A DNA stretch of 64,000 nucleotides from Gautieria morchelliformis (GCA_015179125.1 WHVA01000131.1:1-64000), one strand, 5' to 3'. Numbered from the stretch's first letter, positions 33,701 through 45,172 are shown. Made by a program: numbers and translations. The notes: generated by a model not told the origin, from the sequence alone.

Positions 33701-35381
33701 TTATCGTGGTATAAAAGTTTCTCTACACATTTGGATCGCTTCCGTTGGTCCATTCCGTATGAATATGCCTTGCAGACTCGCCATACTTATTCTGCGATTT
33801 TGACTCAAGCCTGCTTTTATCAAGGATTCCAATCCATCGGCTGCATTTAGCACCTCCGTCTGCAGGTGTCCGCGTATACCGTCGGATCGTTCTACATCAC
33901 TGTAAAATTGTAGAAACAGGCGCTTAGCCTGCGCGGGACTCGCGTCGTCCAAGAGCTCAATAAGATCAACCCTTCCTGGGCGAATAAGTGCAGGATCGAG
34001 GGCCGAAATATGGTTGGTAGTCATAAAAATGATACGCTCCTCCCCCGAAGCGACGCCATCCAAAGCATTCAGAAACCCAGAGAATGTTACTGAAGACTGG
34101 TACCTGGTGTGGACGTGAGACTACACCAGTGCATACAAGTACACCAAGCAGCTCACCCATCCTCAGTGGTCTGCACGCGTTTATTGAACGCTGCATCTAT
34201 GTCTTCGATCAGCACAAAGCTGCGCTCGGGAGCGTTGGAGAGGAGATGGTTGAGTTTATCATCGGCCAATCCTCGTTCAGAGAGATTCAGTAGACATATG
34301 TCGTACGACAGTGATCCTGCGAGAGCTTGAATAAACGAGGATTTTCCTGAGCCTGGTGGGCCGTGCAATAAATAGCCTCGGCGATACGGAATGCCTTTGT
34401 GCGGTCAGTATGATGTCAAAACTGGTGGTTATATGCATACCTCGATCTGCGTACCACACCCTTCGCTGGAGGAATGTCTGGACATCAGATGTGATGCGTT
34501 CCGCAACACCTTCTTGGAGCATCACGCTATGCAAGGGTCGTTTTGGTCGCGGTTTACCAAACGGTTTCCAAGAGGTACCCCAGGGGGTGTTTATAACGAG
34601 CTTCCCCTGCTGTTCTTTAAGCGCATGATGCCGCGCTTCTGCAAGAAGTACTGGGAAAAGCCGTCGATCTCTAGATAGTGCGGTCAGGGTTATGGTCTCC
34701 CATGGTACTCCCACCGCCATGGACATGGATTTGATTTCACGCTCGCGTTTAACCTGTCGAACTAGTGAGCATTCGATGCCTCACCAATAAGGCGGTTATC
34801 AAAGTGTGCATTTATAGTAAATCAAACCTGCATCCATGCGCCCCGGTATCTAAACCAGTGCGTACCAGGTCCCGCAACAAGACTAAACACAGCCTCGGAG
34901 CTCCCATTCGAGTGCTGCTGGTATGTCGTCTCAAGGCTGAGTTCATGACTACGCACAAAACGAAACGCAGGTGACGACTGGTTCGCTTGCGCCTGCCATG
35001 CGAGGAACCATTCAAACGCCTTGTCTCTATTCGCAATTTCGAGGGTTACGAGCATTCTTCGACGGACTGCATGACTCAAGAACCCGACAGAGCGTCTGAG
35101 AATGGCTAGACCTACGCCTACGCCCTAGAGAATGTTCGAAATTCATTTGTGACTGAGTCAAACAAGCTCTGTACCATTAACCCGAATCCAGCCGAAAAGT
35201 AAGGGCTGCCGACTTCATTATGAGAGAAAACTTCAAGTGAAGCTAACTCTTACTTTGAGCCTGTGAGGTTTTCTAGAATGGCGCTTAACGGGCTGCTATG
35301 AGATGCAACAGTTCCTTCCATGGTGAATTCTTGCTGCTGCCCTAGAGATGATTCGGGTGTTTCAGGTCCGTTAGTGGACAT
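33701..35381 (-). CDS. BCS1: BCS1, mitochondrial AAA chaperone for the Rieske protein
   Basis: Inner-membrane AAA protein that translocates folded Rieske Fe-S protein so complex III can be completed. Starts [14 protein letters not shown] at 35381. After short introns come the transmembrane and BCS1_N region ([29 protein letters not shown]), [20 protein letters not shown], the Walker A loop [32 protein letters not shown], Walker B with [13 protein letters not shown], sensor 1 in [20 protein letters not shown] with the arginine finger region, and a helical C-terminus ending TFIPR. About 450-470 residues, normal for the family. A partial duplicate lies at 42185-43365. Intact as far as can be read. 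Confidence 0.94.
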
Positions 35382-35499
35382 CGCAAGAGCATCCTTGTAA
35401 AACCTCTAATTTCGCACTTCTTTGACTTCAAGCTCCGACTGAAAATCGACGTTTATCAGATAACCATGGATCGAGGTACTACTACTTACAGGTTTACCT

Positions 35500-36080
35500 G
35501 CCAGATTGATCGCATCAAATTTCCCAGCTGCAGGCCCTTCTCTGTTGGGTGAGTAACTACTGCTTTGTCTTGGGGCGGTAACGCTGGTGTGTTTACACTC
35601 AGATGGCGTGAGTCCGCTTGTATATATCGCGAATTAACTAACTGTTTTACTCTGCAAATGAAAGTCATCTGCAGCCTCCCATTCTCCTCGAGTTGGGTCT
35701 TTGTAAGCAATTCCCCCGTTCCTATGACACTGTGTCGGCCTGCCTATTCTCAGAGTTGTGGGCAACTGGTGGGTGGTCTGAGAGTGGCTAGCAAATTTCA
35801 TGGGAAGTGGGAAGCGTGAGTTATCCTTGACCTTGCAATCAAGATAGTTGTCATTGGGCGTATCTGCCCTCGGCTAACTTTCGCAGATGTTGTGTGTTAA
35901 CATTCGACCCGTGTTTACTTGTCTATGCCTTGGCAGTCTTGTCATTCCGGCACACGCATGTATGGGTAGGATCTAAATAACTTGCAGCAATACTTTGCAG
36001 GTCCAGTCACTCTGCAGTCAGCTGAAACAACCCAACATGACAGTGGAGAGATGTCAATAAAAATGCAGCGCTACTGCACG
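35500..36080 (+). other. Spliced-looking short transcript candidate, unrecognised
   Basis: Between the divergent ends of BCS1 and CAT2 are good splice signals on the plus strand: donor GTGAGT at 35819, branch-like CTAAC and acceptor CAG at about 35885. Joining 35658-35818 to 35886 onward gives an uninterrupted frame of about 95 codons from ATGAAAGTCATC to a TAA near 35975. It is cysteine-containing with a hydrophobic segment. No family recognised. It could be a small gene, a non-coding transcript or chance. Confidence 0.2.
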
Positions 36081-36159
36081 TAAGTCTATTACGTAGAATC
36101 ATCTATCTAAAATATGACCAATGGACATGACAATTGGGAGGTATACATACTTCTAGATC

Positions 36160-38528
36160 TTATAACTTTGACCTCTTTGAATCGCTCTCAAAAAGATCCC
36201 TTAGGTCGTTCGCTGCTTGGGCTATCTCCTTGACGAATCTGGTATTAGGCATTTCCTTCCGGGAAGTCACGGTGAACTGCAGACGGTCTGATAATTGATA
36301 TATAAATTACGATGTTTTAGGTTAAAACTGATTTCGGACGCACCGTCATATCCTGTCATATATGCCACGCCAAAGCCATCGGGTACAACCTGCGCATATA
36401 AAAGCATGAGCCGAATACCAACGTAAGCATATTTAGATTTAACTCACCTCGCCCCAGCCATATACAGGAAAGTGCTTTGACCAAATTGCAGATGTGCTCA
36501 AGGTCCAATGGCTGGACCGCAAATAAAGTGGATCCGAGAACAAAGCCGGTGTTGGCTCCCCTTCATCAACTAACTTCCTCAGGCTAGAGATGGGGGAGAA
36601 AATCAGCTAAATGCAACGGGATTCGTCACAACTGGCTAGACCCACCAAATAAATGCCTATCAACGCCCTGGGCCTTGCCCGCTTCCTTTGCATCACGAAT
36701 GTGTACTTTCGTCGCCTCTGTAAACAACCTCTTCCGTGTTGCATCATCTACAGTAGGGTCATGCATCGCGCAGAGCCACGACTCGGATTCCACGCTGGCA
36801 ACCCGGATAGCCTCGGTCCGGCCCTTGAGAAAACGCCGCGTAGTAGCCGCCTCATACGTCCCCCCGGTTTCCGTGCTCCGACGAGGCGATGGTATGCGAG
36901 CTGCACGATCATCTGCGCCCATGAGTCGGGAGAAACGCCGTATGCCTTGATAGCGGCCTTGCCATATCGAGTTAGGTGATAATTCAGAGTTTGGGTGCTT
37001 AACAGGGTTTTGCCTGCTTCCGTAGCATCCATAATTGCTTGTGAAAGCGTAGGCGTGATATTCCAGTGGAACGACTGCGGAGGTGGAACTGTAGACGACG
37101 AAGGACAACCGTGATCATATGACACAGAATGCAAGTCCTCAACTATCTCGTCACACATGCGTGCCGTAGGTGTGCCATCCATTACAGAGTGTTCGCCGAC
37201 AAGCCCGGCTTGTGCATTATCGAAAACCACGAAGTTTACAGGTTTGTCAAACCTTAATGCAAATAAACGAGAGAAAATCATAATGGTAATGATAAAAATG
37301 TACCATCTGTTGCCAAGCATATCCCTTGGACACCTCCATGCCATAGTGCACGCGAAAAATCGACAACGTTGTCGGGCTGTTCTGTGTCGAGACTTACTAC
37401 GAACGCAGCGGAGTGAATCTCACGCAAAATTGTTGCATTGTGTGAATCTTCGGCAAGGAGAACATAATTCTACGCACGCAAGGTGCAGTTAGAAAAAATT
37501 ATGAATATTAGAGATCAAGTCGCACACCTTAGCCCACGTATCACGATCTGATGATGTGAGGGTTCCGACACCAGGGTGCGTTCCCGTGGTGTTATTATAT
37601 ATATACTTGAACTGCCTAATGGTTGGTCAGCCCTGGCACATCCGAGCAATGATAACGAGAACTAGGCAGCTGGAACAGGCTTCTTCGGAGGAGCAAGGGC
37701 GGGATTTTCCACCGTACGGTTAGGTCAGGAGTAATACTCGCCTTTGCAGCTCCTCAGTACTTAGAAGGTGGCCATGTGGGGCCGCATCGATCCTCCACGG
37801 TTGGCCATTCCTAAATACAACGATATGACCGCTGTCACCCATGTCGCCCTCTTTTGCATATGTAACACTCCAGTCAGAGTGGGGGGAAGGTACGCGACAG
37901 CAGTCAAACATCCATCTCCACGAATCCATACACATTGGACCCTCTTTCGTCGCATCGGGTTCTATGAGGCCTCGCTTGAGCTGACGTCGAAAGAGCAGTG
38001 CAGCTCTTGTCAAAGCTGATGCACGATGAGCAGCAGTCTGTGGGTAATGTGCCGGGTGGGCATCGAAGCCATCTGAACAGTGGGCACTGGGGGATTAGGT
38101 AGCGGCAATCGAGACAAGGACAGACACACAGTAATAAGACACGTTGATCATGACCGAATCTCTGTACGCGAGATAGGCACCCTCATCCCACCACTCTTCG
38201 AGCCAATGATCCCTACCCGGCTCATCTCTCCTTTGTTCCAGTCTCCGCTGTAGCTCTGGACCAAAACCACGGGCAAGATCATTGACCTTGCTCTCGCTCG
38301 TACGATATTCAGCGTCGTCCCATGCTAGAGCTTTTAAAGATCCTTGAGCTTTTGGAGCGTGGAGTTCAGCTCTGGTATAGGGAGTTTCTGGAGAGACGAT
38401 TGGCCACCGAAGCTCATCGTTCCGAGCGGCGGTGCAGGTGCGAGGTCCTTCCAGGCCTTGGGGCCTGTAGACATGGCTCTCAGTTTGGCGGTTGTTCTTG
38501 GAAACGCGAACAACTTTTTATTGAGCAT
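36160..38528 (-). CDS. CAT2: Carnitine O-acetyltransferase, dual mitochondrial/peroxisomal, two frame breaks
   Basis: Transfers acetyl groups between CoA and carnitine for acetyl-unit traffic among peroxisome, mitochondrion and cytosol. Starts MLNKKLFAFPRTTAKLRA, a mitochondrial-presequence-like segment, with a second ATG (MSTGPKAW) after it. The C-terminus is SKRSKL, a PTS1 peroxisome signal. Family blocks: LPIPELNSTLQKL, YLAYRDSVMINVSYY, DSWRWMFDCCRVP, YIYNNTTGTHPGVGTLTSSDRD, ALWHGG, FDNAQAGLVGEHSVMDGTPT (catalytic-histidine region), AYHRLVGARKP, TYEAATTRRFLKGRTEAIR, HIRDAKEAGKAQGVDRHLFG. The frame is lost twice: after LQKLKDL (38334-38341 region) and in a run of six Cs at about 36856-36861 between ARKPGG and TYEAA. 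Each is cured by one extra base, so these are recent mutations or assembly errors. Confidence 0.88.
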
Positions 38529-39124
38529 AGCAGGACGGGAGTTGCCGAACTACAGTAAGCTTGACGAGTGCCGCATCCGGCTATGAAAACGAACGCCAAG
38601 ATGAGGACGCGAAGAAGGAGAAAGGTGTATACTGTAAGAGACAAAGCGGACTTGAGACAAGTGGACAATCAGTGATATATGTTGATGGTGGGAGAGAGAG
38701 TGCCGGCAGGTCTGGCGTTACCGTTTCGAAACCAATCTCAACAGCTGTCACATGTGTTCTATGCTATCCACTGTGGCCCCTTCTTATGCTGACTGTCAAT
38801 TGAATGTGTGGATTCTAGTTATGGAATATGCTCTGGCTATCAATGATTGGCCCCCTTTATACACTGACAGTCTGCCATGTAGTGTGTGACTTTCTATAGG
38901 GCTAAAATCCTAAAATCCTAGTTCTAGCCGCATTCACATTATAGACTTATGTTTTTTTGCTCAAAATTATCATCAAACATATTTATAGATCACATTTCAA
39001 CTGGTACAAGGTGTCACAAACAATAAGAAACCATTCTGTAGGATGGGAAGTTTATCAAAACTGCTCATGAGATTTTTGACAGCATGGAGTGCATGGGCGG
39101 TGGTGTATACAGGCTTCTCAGCCA

Positions 39125-39913
39125 TCAATCCTCCAACTCAACCTTGGCCACCTTGGCCATGTCTTTCGCCTCATCAACAATTTCCAACAGTTTCTTGGCA
39201 CCAGCTGGGTGCATGATGTCATAGTTCCACCTCGTCACCGGTGCTGTATCAGTTTGGGCCTTCCCAAAAACATGAGGAATTTTTGGGGGGATGAGATCAC
39301 CAGTCAGTGCATCATAGCGGTAGATGCCAAAGACTGTGCCGAATATGCTCAGTCCATAGAGAGCAGGGATTGACAACCTTTCAGCCAGCCAATCAAAATC
39401 CCGTCTCATTTGAGCATCAGCGAGTCGGCGCTCGCTCAGAATGTCGAGTTTGTTTGCCCTTTTGACTTGGAAAAAGGCAACGGGTGCATCCTTCAACGAT
39501 ATGTAGGTGGTTATGGCACCATGAGCAGCTTCTTGGTCGAAGTGACGAGTGAGCATGTAGTCTTCCTGCCATGGGAAGACATCGAGCAAAAGTGCTTGCC
39601 AAGGGGCATAACAATGAATTTCAAGTGCATGGTCGCCCACCCTGCCAAACCATTCAAGGAGTTTCGTCGGAATCGGCATCGCATCGCTATATGAGCGGCT
39701 GCGTGCCACTGTGAACGGTGTTCCAACTCCGCGAGAAGTCCACCTTAGTTTATACGAATTCCTCAAGAGGGGAAGCATGGCGACTGGAAATAAGGCGAGG
39801 CAGCTACGACAGAAAGTCTTTTCGGGGGCTCCAAGGGTCGCCACAAGCGACCGAGGAAGAGCGAGCAAAATAAATAGGCCGGAGTGAGCCCCCACTGAAA
39901 TCGGTGACGTCAA
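39125..39913 (-). CDS. Agaricomycete-specific family protein, possible REase-fold nuclease relative, copy 1
   Basis: Open frame of 262 codons ending KVAKVELED. The C-terminal 200 residues carry APWQALLLDVFPWQEDYMLTRHFD, APVAFFQVKRANKLDILSERRLADAQMRRDF, PALYGLSIFGTVFGIYRYD, IPPKIP, DTAPVTRWNYDIM and GAKKLLEIVDEAKDMA. I recognise this as a family expanded in mushroom genomes, in which the FFxxK block is usually (V/L)EIK. That spacing resembles a PD-(D/E)XK nuclease core, but here the acidic residue is Gln (QVK), so activity is doubtful. The true start may be MLPLLRN or MPIPTKL further in. It is divergently placed to a PRP17 copy, and a frameshifted twin lies at 43692-44485. Confidence 0.6.
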   Translation of the reverse strand: MTSPISVGAHSGLFILLALPRSLVATLGAPEKTFCRSCLALFPVAMLPLLRNSYKLRWTSRGVGTPFTVARSRSYSDAMPIPTKLLEWFGRVGDHALEIHCYAPWQALLLDVFPWQEDYMLTRHFDQEAAHGAITTYISLKDAPVAFFQVKRANKLDILSERRLADAQMRRDFDWLAERLSIPALYGLSIFGTVFGIYRYDALTGDLIPPKIPHVFGKAQTDTAPVTRWNYDIMHPAGAKKLLEIVDEAKDMAKVAKVELED

Positions 39914-40149
39914 TAACGACGTGTTCCAGCGGGCCTAAGCGGAATCGTGCTCGGCGGACCACTGCTTAGTAACAGCAAGGGGCAGCGCACACCCAGGCAA
40001 GACCGCAAATACAAAATCAAAAGGCAAAACGAGGGCGAGGGAAAACAGGCAGGTAACCTGAGCGTGTGTTCGGGATCACATGAGACCTGCGCGACCGACG
40101 GCATTCGCCCTCACGAATGTATTTGCTCCATCCGTTTGTAACTCCCCAC

Positions 40150-41676
40150 GACACGAAGTCGGTGCTTCCCCCTTCATCTGTGGCACCTCCCACGAAAATC
40201 CAACGTGGAGCAACCCCGGGCACCTGCATTAATCGCAGCTCCTCATGTTCTAGCAGAGGTTTGATTCATGCGTCTGCTTTGCACGCACTTCTGATAGGTC
40301 TCCTTAGGACCCGTTAAATCAAACCTCCCTGATTACTCGACCTTCCGACACGCAAATGAACGTGAATATCCCGTACGAGGATATGACCTTGCCCGTGCTA
40401 GACCATCTCCGAACGACAAATCGACTCGATCATCAAAATGCACTCGCGGGACACGTTGAAGAGCATTCCATTACAGCATGCTTTCCGCGCTCAACATCAC
40501 ACAGCACATCCTCGGCTACTAGTACTCCGCCAATCCATCAATGGACCCAAACGCTCCTGCTTTCCTTGGCAACGCCGAAGCTGCTGCAGCATACGGCCTC
40601 GCTACCGTGGACACCCTACGAGCTCCAAAAGAGAAGCGGAAGGACATCAAGAGGAAGAGAAAGTAGAAAGGCGATCTGGACGGTGTTGACGGCAATGAAT
40701 CATACGTTCCCCTGGGCAGGGTGGGAAGGTGGTGATTTAGGGCCACAGCTACCGGAAGGTGTGCAGGAAGAGGCAGACGAGGTACTCGATCCAGAGCCAG
40801 AGTTAGCACCGAAGAAAGGGAGAAACAAACGTGGAGTTCCAGGCCAAGAAACATTGACGTTCCATGGCAAGCAGATGACGGATTACCAGGTCGGACGTAC
40901 ATGTCCATGTCCCCGCCATTGGTTGAAGCCCCACACATCGTGTCCGAGCCTGGTTTACAGGAGACATTTATCCCCAAAACTTGCGTACACAATTGGACCG
41001 GTCACACTCAAGGAGTGTCGGTTATACGTTTACTTCCGCAGACATCCCATCTACTTCTTAGTGGGTCAATTGATACAAAACTCAACGTATGGTTTCCTGT
41101 CTTTGCGACCGCTCATTCTCTCATACATACATCAGTTATGGGACGTATATACCTCCGGAGCTTGCTTACGCACGTTTATGGGACACAACAAGGCTGTGAA
41201 GGACGTTACATTCTCCAACGATGGTCGTAAGATCTTGTCTTGCGGCTATGACCGTCAGATGAGACTTTGGGATGCTGAAACTGGTCAATGTTTGAAGCGA
41301 TTCAGTAATGGCAAGATTATACGTTATTCGGTTCCATCCAATGACAAGCAGATTATTCAGGTTAGTCCATACTTGCCCCTACTGCTCATGTTTTCTGACA
41401 CTCCACGCAGTATGACATGGACTCCGGAGAGATCGTGCAGGAATACGACCAGCATCTTGGTCCCGTTAATACCATTACATTTGTGGACGATTCGTGACCA
41501 CATCTTACGACAAGACCATACGTGCTGGGGACTATGATATCCCTGTGGTGATCAAATACATCGCCGAGCCGCACATGCACTCTATGCCTGCTGTCACACT
41601 CCATCCATCCAGTAGGTTGATCTTTCTCGCGCGACTCTTCTCCTCTAAACTTGTCGCGCTATACAGAAAAATATTC
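40150..41676 (+). pseudogene. PRP17 partial copy 1, degenerate
   Basis: Matches the intact PRP17 (55552-57598, minus) from exon 1 ([13 protein letters not shown]) through the WD repeats [31 protein letters not shown] and [19 protein letters not shown] to the block [18 protein letters not shown]. It carries a stop in the lysine-rich linker (40665), several small indels that shift the frame and a missing segment around the ENRRFVTT region. It is cut at 41676. Exon 1 upstream of VEQPRAP is unlike the intact gene. It cannot encode the splicing factor. Confidence 0.88.
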
Positions 41677-41744
41677 TGATTGAGGGCTGACAACAAAATG
41701 TTGGTCTCAGACGAGACCAAGATTTTGTTGTCAGCCCTCAATCA
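41677..41744. repeat. 68-bp near-perfect palindrome at a duplication junction
   Basis: 32-bp arms (TGATTGAGGGCTGACAACAA at the tip) pair with one G/G mismatch around a 4-nt loop. It lies exactly where PRP17 homology ends and before the divergent nuclease-like paralogue. It would extrude as a hairpin. Confidence 0.9.
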
Positions 41745-42176
41745 TACACTCATCTGGGCACTCAGGATGCAGTAGATCTAACAATTATCACTGTGATCAC
41801 AAAGAGGAACAACCCAGTTTTCTTCGTCGAAATCAAACACCCCATCAATTTCCACCTTATGAGAGAGCGCCAACTCGCAGACAAGCACATGCGAGAGCGA
41901 TTTGAAGCGTTCTCCAAAGGCGAGTTGTTAATGCCAGCTCTGTATGGCCTGAGTGTTTTCGGGACGGCCTTCTGCACCTACCGGTTCGATGCGATGACAG
42001 AGTCTGTCATCCCCCCCAAAATCCCTTGTGCTCCTGGGAAGGGCCGGACTGATACGGCACCAATTGGTTGGTGGAACCACATCATCATGTGTCAAGATGG
42101 TGGCTTGAAATTGTTGGAACTGGTTAATGAGGTCAGAGAGATGACTATGAAGAAAAAGAGGGAGCTGGAGGGTTGA
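41745..42176 (+). pseudogene. Divergent paralogue of the nuclease-like family, 5'-truncated
   Basis: Open frame in which AVDLTIITVITKRNNPVFFVEIK keeps the D...(x)n...EIK spacing of a PD-(D/E)XK core, followed by RERQLADKHMRERFEAF, ALYGLSVFGTAFCTYRFD, IPPKIP, DTAPIGWWNHIIM and KLLELVNEVREM, ending LEG. It is clearly homologous to 39125-39913 but on the opposite strand and much more diverged. The N-terminal third is missing, as the sequence starts at the palindrome. The 3' end abuts BCS1 duplicate sequence. Confidence 0.6.
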
Positions 42177-42371
42177 TGCACTGTTGCGTATACCGTCGGA
42201 TCGTTCTACATCACTGAAAAATTGTAGAAACAGGCGCTTAGCCTGCGCGGGACTCGCGTCGTCCAAGAGCTCAATAAGATCAACCCTTCCTGGGCGAACT
42301 AGTGCAGGATCGAGGGCCGAAATATGGTTGGTAGTCATAAAAATGATACGCTCCGCCACCGAAGCGACGCC

Positions 42372-42376
42372 ATCCA
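42372..42376. repeat. Solo LTR target duplication, left (ATCCA)
   Basis: ATCCA at 42372-42376 and again at 42801-42805 flanks a TG...CA sequence. The intact BCS1 gene has one ATCCA at the same place (34070-34074). Confidence 0.9.
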
Positions 42377-42800
42377 TGTTATGAATGGAGTAGTGTCAGT
42401 TCTGATGTAGTACCGGATCCTAGTCAGTTCTGGACCCAGTACCGCATGCACGCCCATTATCATGCACGTACACATGCCCGACCCCGAGTTGAGATCTGAG
42501 TCGAGCCCCTGACCGGGACTTGCTCGCACCATATTCTAGCATACTAGTTAAATAGTTAGTAGCGCATGTAGAAGACCTCAGGCAGTCAATCTCCAATCTT
42601 GAGCTATTGTTCCGGCCCACTGAGGCCAGTGATATCCTTGACTCAAAGGTGTTATGAGTCGGTGTGTCCATTGTTGTCACTGCGCGCGGTGTTAGCGCAA
42701 AACAACCGTAGTTGTGCTCTCATTCCTGTCTTCTTTATGACTTTCCACGATCCTCACAATTCCTCATGCGTACGCAATCCCGCCTGCACGACTTTCTACA
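42377..42800. mobile_element. Solo LTR, 424 bp
   Basis: Begins TGTTATGAATGGAG, ends TTTCTACA, is flanked by the 5-bp duplication ATCCA and has no internal coding region, the signature of LTR-LTR recombination. The family is not determined. It differs from the Copia LTR at 4078 and the Gypsy LTR at 46442. Confidence 0.88.
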
Positions 42801-43691
42801 ATCCAAAGCATTCAGAAACCCAGAGAATGTTACTGAAGGCTGGTACCTAGTGTGGACGTGAGACTACACCACTGCATACATGAACCAACCAAGCTGCTCA
42901 CGCATCCTCAGTGGTCTGCACGCGTTTATTGAACGCTGCATCTATGTCTTCAATCAGCACAGAGTTGTGCTCGTGAGCGTTGGAGAGGAGATGGTTGAGT
43001 TTATCATCAGCCAATCCTCGTTCAGAGAGATTCAGTAGATATGTCATACGACAGTGATCCTGCGAGAGCTTGAATAAACGAGGATTTTCCTGAGCCTGGT
43101 GGGCCGTGCAATAAATAGCCTCGGCAATACGGAAATGCCTGTGTGCGATCAGTATGATGTGAAAACTGGTGGTTATATGTGTACCTCGATCTGCGTACCA
43201 CTGCCTTCGCTGAAGGAATGTCTTGACATCAGATGTGATGCGTTCCGCAACACCTTGGAGCATCACGCTATGCAAGGGTCGTTTTGGTCGCGGTTTACCA
43301 AACGGTTTCCAAGAGGTACCCCAGGGAGTGTTTATAACGAGCTTCCCCTGCTGTTCTTTAAGGTTTGGGTAAGGAAACGGGTAATGGAATATGCTCTGGT
43401 TATCAATGGTTGGCCCCCTTTATACACTGACAGTCTGCCATGTAGTGTGTGACTTTCTATAGGGCTAAAATCCTAAATTCCTAGTTCTAGCCACATTCAC
43501 ATTATAGACTTATGTTTTTTTGCTCAAAATTATCATCAAACATATTTATAGATCACATTTCAACTGGTACAAGGTGTCACAAACAATAAGAAATCATTCT
43601 GTAGGATGGGAAGTTTATCAAAACTGTTCATGAGATTTTTGACAGCATGGAGTGCATGGGCAGTGAGTGGTGTATGCAGGCTTCTCAGCCA

Positions 43692-44485
43692 TCAACCCTC
43701 CAACTCAACCTTGGCCACCTTGGCCATGTCTTTCGCCTCATCAACAATTTCCAACAGTTTCTTGGCACCAGCTGGGTGCATGATATCATAGTTCCACCTT
43801 GTCACCGGTGCTGTATCAGTTTGGGCCTTCCCAAAAACATGAGGAATTTTTGGGGGGGTGAGATCACCAGTCAGTGCATCATAGCGGTAGATGCCAAAGA
43901 CTGTGCCGAATATGCTCAGTCCATAGAGAGCAGGGATTGACAACCTTTCAGCCAGCCAATCAAAACCCCGTCTCATTTGAGCATCAGCGAGTCGGCGCTC
44001 GCTCAGAATGTCGAGTTTGTTTGCCCTTTGACTTGGAAAAAGGCAACGGGTGCATCCTTCAACGATATGTAGGTGGTTATGGCACCATGAGCATCTTCTT
44101 GGTCGAAGTGACGAGTGAGCATGTAGTCTTCCTGCCATGGGAAGACATCGAGCAAAAGTGCTTGCCAAGGGGCATAACAATGAATTTCAAGTGGATGCTC
44201 GCCCACCCTGCCAAACCATTCAAGGAGTTTCGTCGGAATCGGCATCGCATCGCTATATGAGCGGCTACGTGCCACTGTGAACGGTGTTCCAACTCCGCGA
44301 GAAGTCCACCGTAGTTTATACGAATTCCTCAAGAGGGGAAGCATGGCGACTGGAAATAAGGCGAGGCAGCTGCGACAGAAAGTCTTTTCGAGGGTTCGAA
44401 GGGTCGGCGTGCGCCACAAGCGACCGAGGAAGAGCGAGCAAAATAAATAGGCCGGAGTGAGCCCCACTGAAATCGGTGACGTCAA
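43692..44485 (-). pseudogene. Nuclease-like family gene, copy 2, frameshifted
   Basis: Same protein as 39125-39913 with a few substitutions, but one T is missing from a TTTT run (about 44027-44029), so the frame breaks just after APVAFFQVK and resumes with RANKLDILSERRLADAQM in another frame. The N-terminal leader also differs by a small indel. Confidence 0.85.
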
Positions 44486-44699
44486 TCCCCACGTGTTCCA
44501 GCGGGCCTACTAGTAAGCGGAATCGTGCTCGGCGGACCACTGGTTAGTAACCAGCAAGGGGCGGCGCACAAGACCGCAAATACAAAATCAAAAGGCAAGA
44601 CGAGGGCGAGGGAAAACAGGCAGGTAACCTGAGCGTGTGTTCGGGATCACGTGAGACCTGCGCGACACGAATGTATTTGCTCCATCCGTTTGTAACTCC

Positions 44700-45172
44700 C
44701 CACGACACGAAGTCTGTGCTGCCCCCTTCATCTGTGGCACCTCCCACGAAATCCAACGTGGAGCAACCCCGGGCACCTGCATTAATCGCAGCTCCTCATG
44801 TTCTAGCAGAGGTTTGTTTCACGCGTCTGCTTTGCACGCGCTTCTGATAGGTCTCCCTAGGACCCGTTAAATCAAACCTCCCTGATTACTCGACCTTCCG
44901 ACACGCAAATGAACGTGAAATCCCGTACGAGGATATGACCTTGCCCGTGCTAGGCCCACCAGACCCTTTCCGAACGCCAAATCGACTCGATAATCAAAAT
45001 GCACTGGCGGGACACGTTGAAGAGCATGCCATGACAGCATGCTTTCCGCGCTCAACATCTCACTCACACAGCACTCTCACACAACACATCCTTGGCTACT
45101 CCGCCAATCCATCAATGGGCCCAAACTCTCCTGCTTTCCTTGGCAACGCCGAAGCTGCTGCAGCATTCAAGA
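44700..45172 (+). pseudogene. PRP17 5' fragment, copy 2
   Basis: Exon 1 ([19 protein letters not shown], donor GTTTGT) and exon 2 ([42 protein letters not shown]) up to EAAAA, where it is fused to the truncated tyrosine recombinase. A one-base loss in VNIPYED and the truncation make it non-functional. Confidence 0.85.

Larger units (their letters stand above)
38820..41676. repeat. Segmental duplication unit, copy 1
   Basis: Contains non-coding sequence from GGAATATGCTCTGG (38822), the nuclease-like gene at 39125-39913 (minus) and a degenerate PRP17 copy (plus). 38820-40595 matches 43382-45172 almost base for base, and the part from 39700 on also matches 49656 onward. The PRP17 portion stops at 41676 against a 68-bp palindrome. 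Confidence 0.88.
42185..43365 (-). pseudogene. Partial BCS1 duplicate interrupted by a solo LTR
   Basis: 42185-42376 matches 33880-34076 ([37 protein letters not shown]) and 42806-43365 matches 34060-34610 ([48 protein letters not shown]). The Walker A exon sequence remains but the reading is shifted by small indels. N- and C-terminal exons are absent. The two parts are separated only by the 424-bp LTR and its target duplication. Confidence 0.9.
43382..45172. repeat. Segmental duplication unit, copy 2
   Basis: Matches 38820-40595 at high identity, including the non-coding leader, the nuclease-like gene and the 5' exons of PRP17. It starts at GGAATATGCTCTGG right after BCS1 duplicate sequence and ends at GCTGCTGCAGCAT inside PRP17, where tyrosine recombinase sequence begins. 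Confidence 0.9.

Noticed and set aside
39089..39373. Plus-strand frame repeated at 43647
   Set aside because: Antisense of the nuclease-like gene; its repetition only reflects the segmental duplication.
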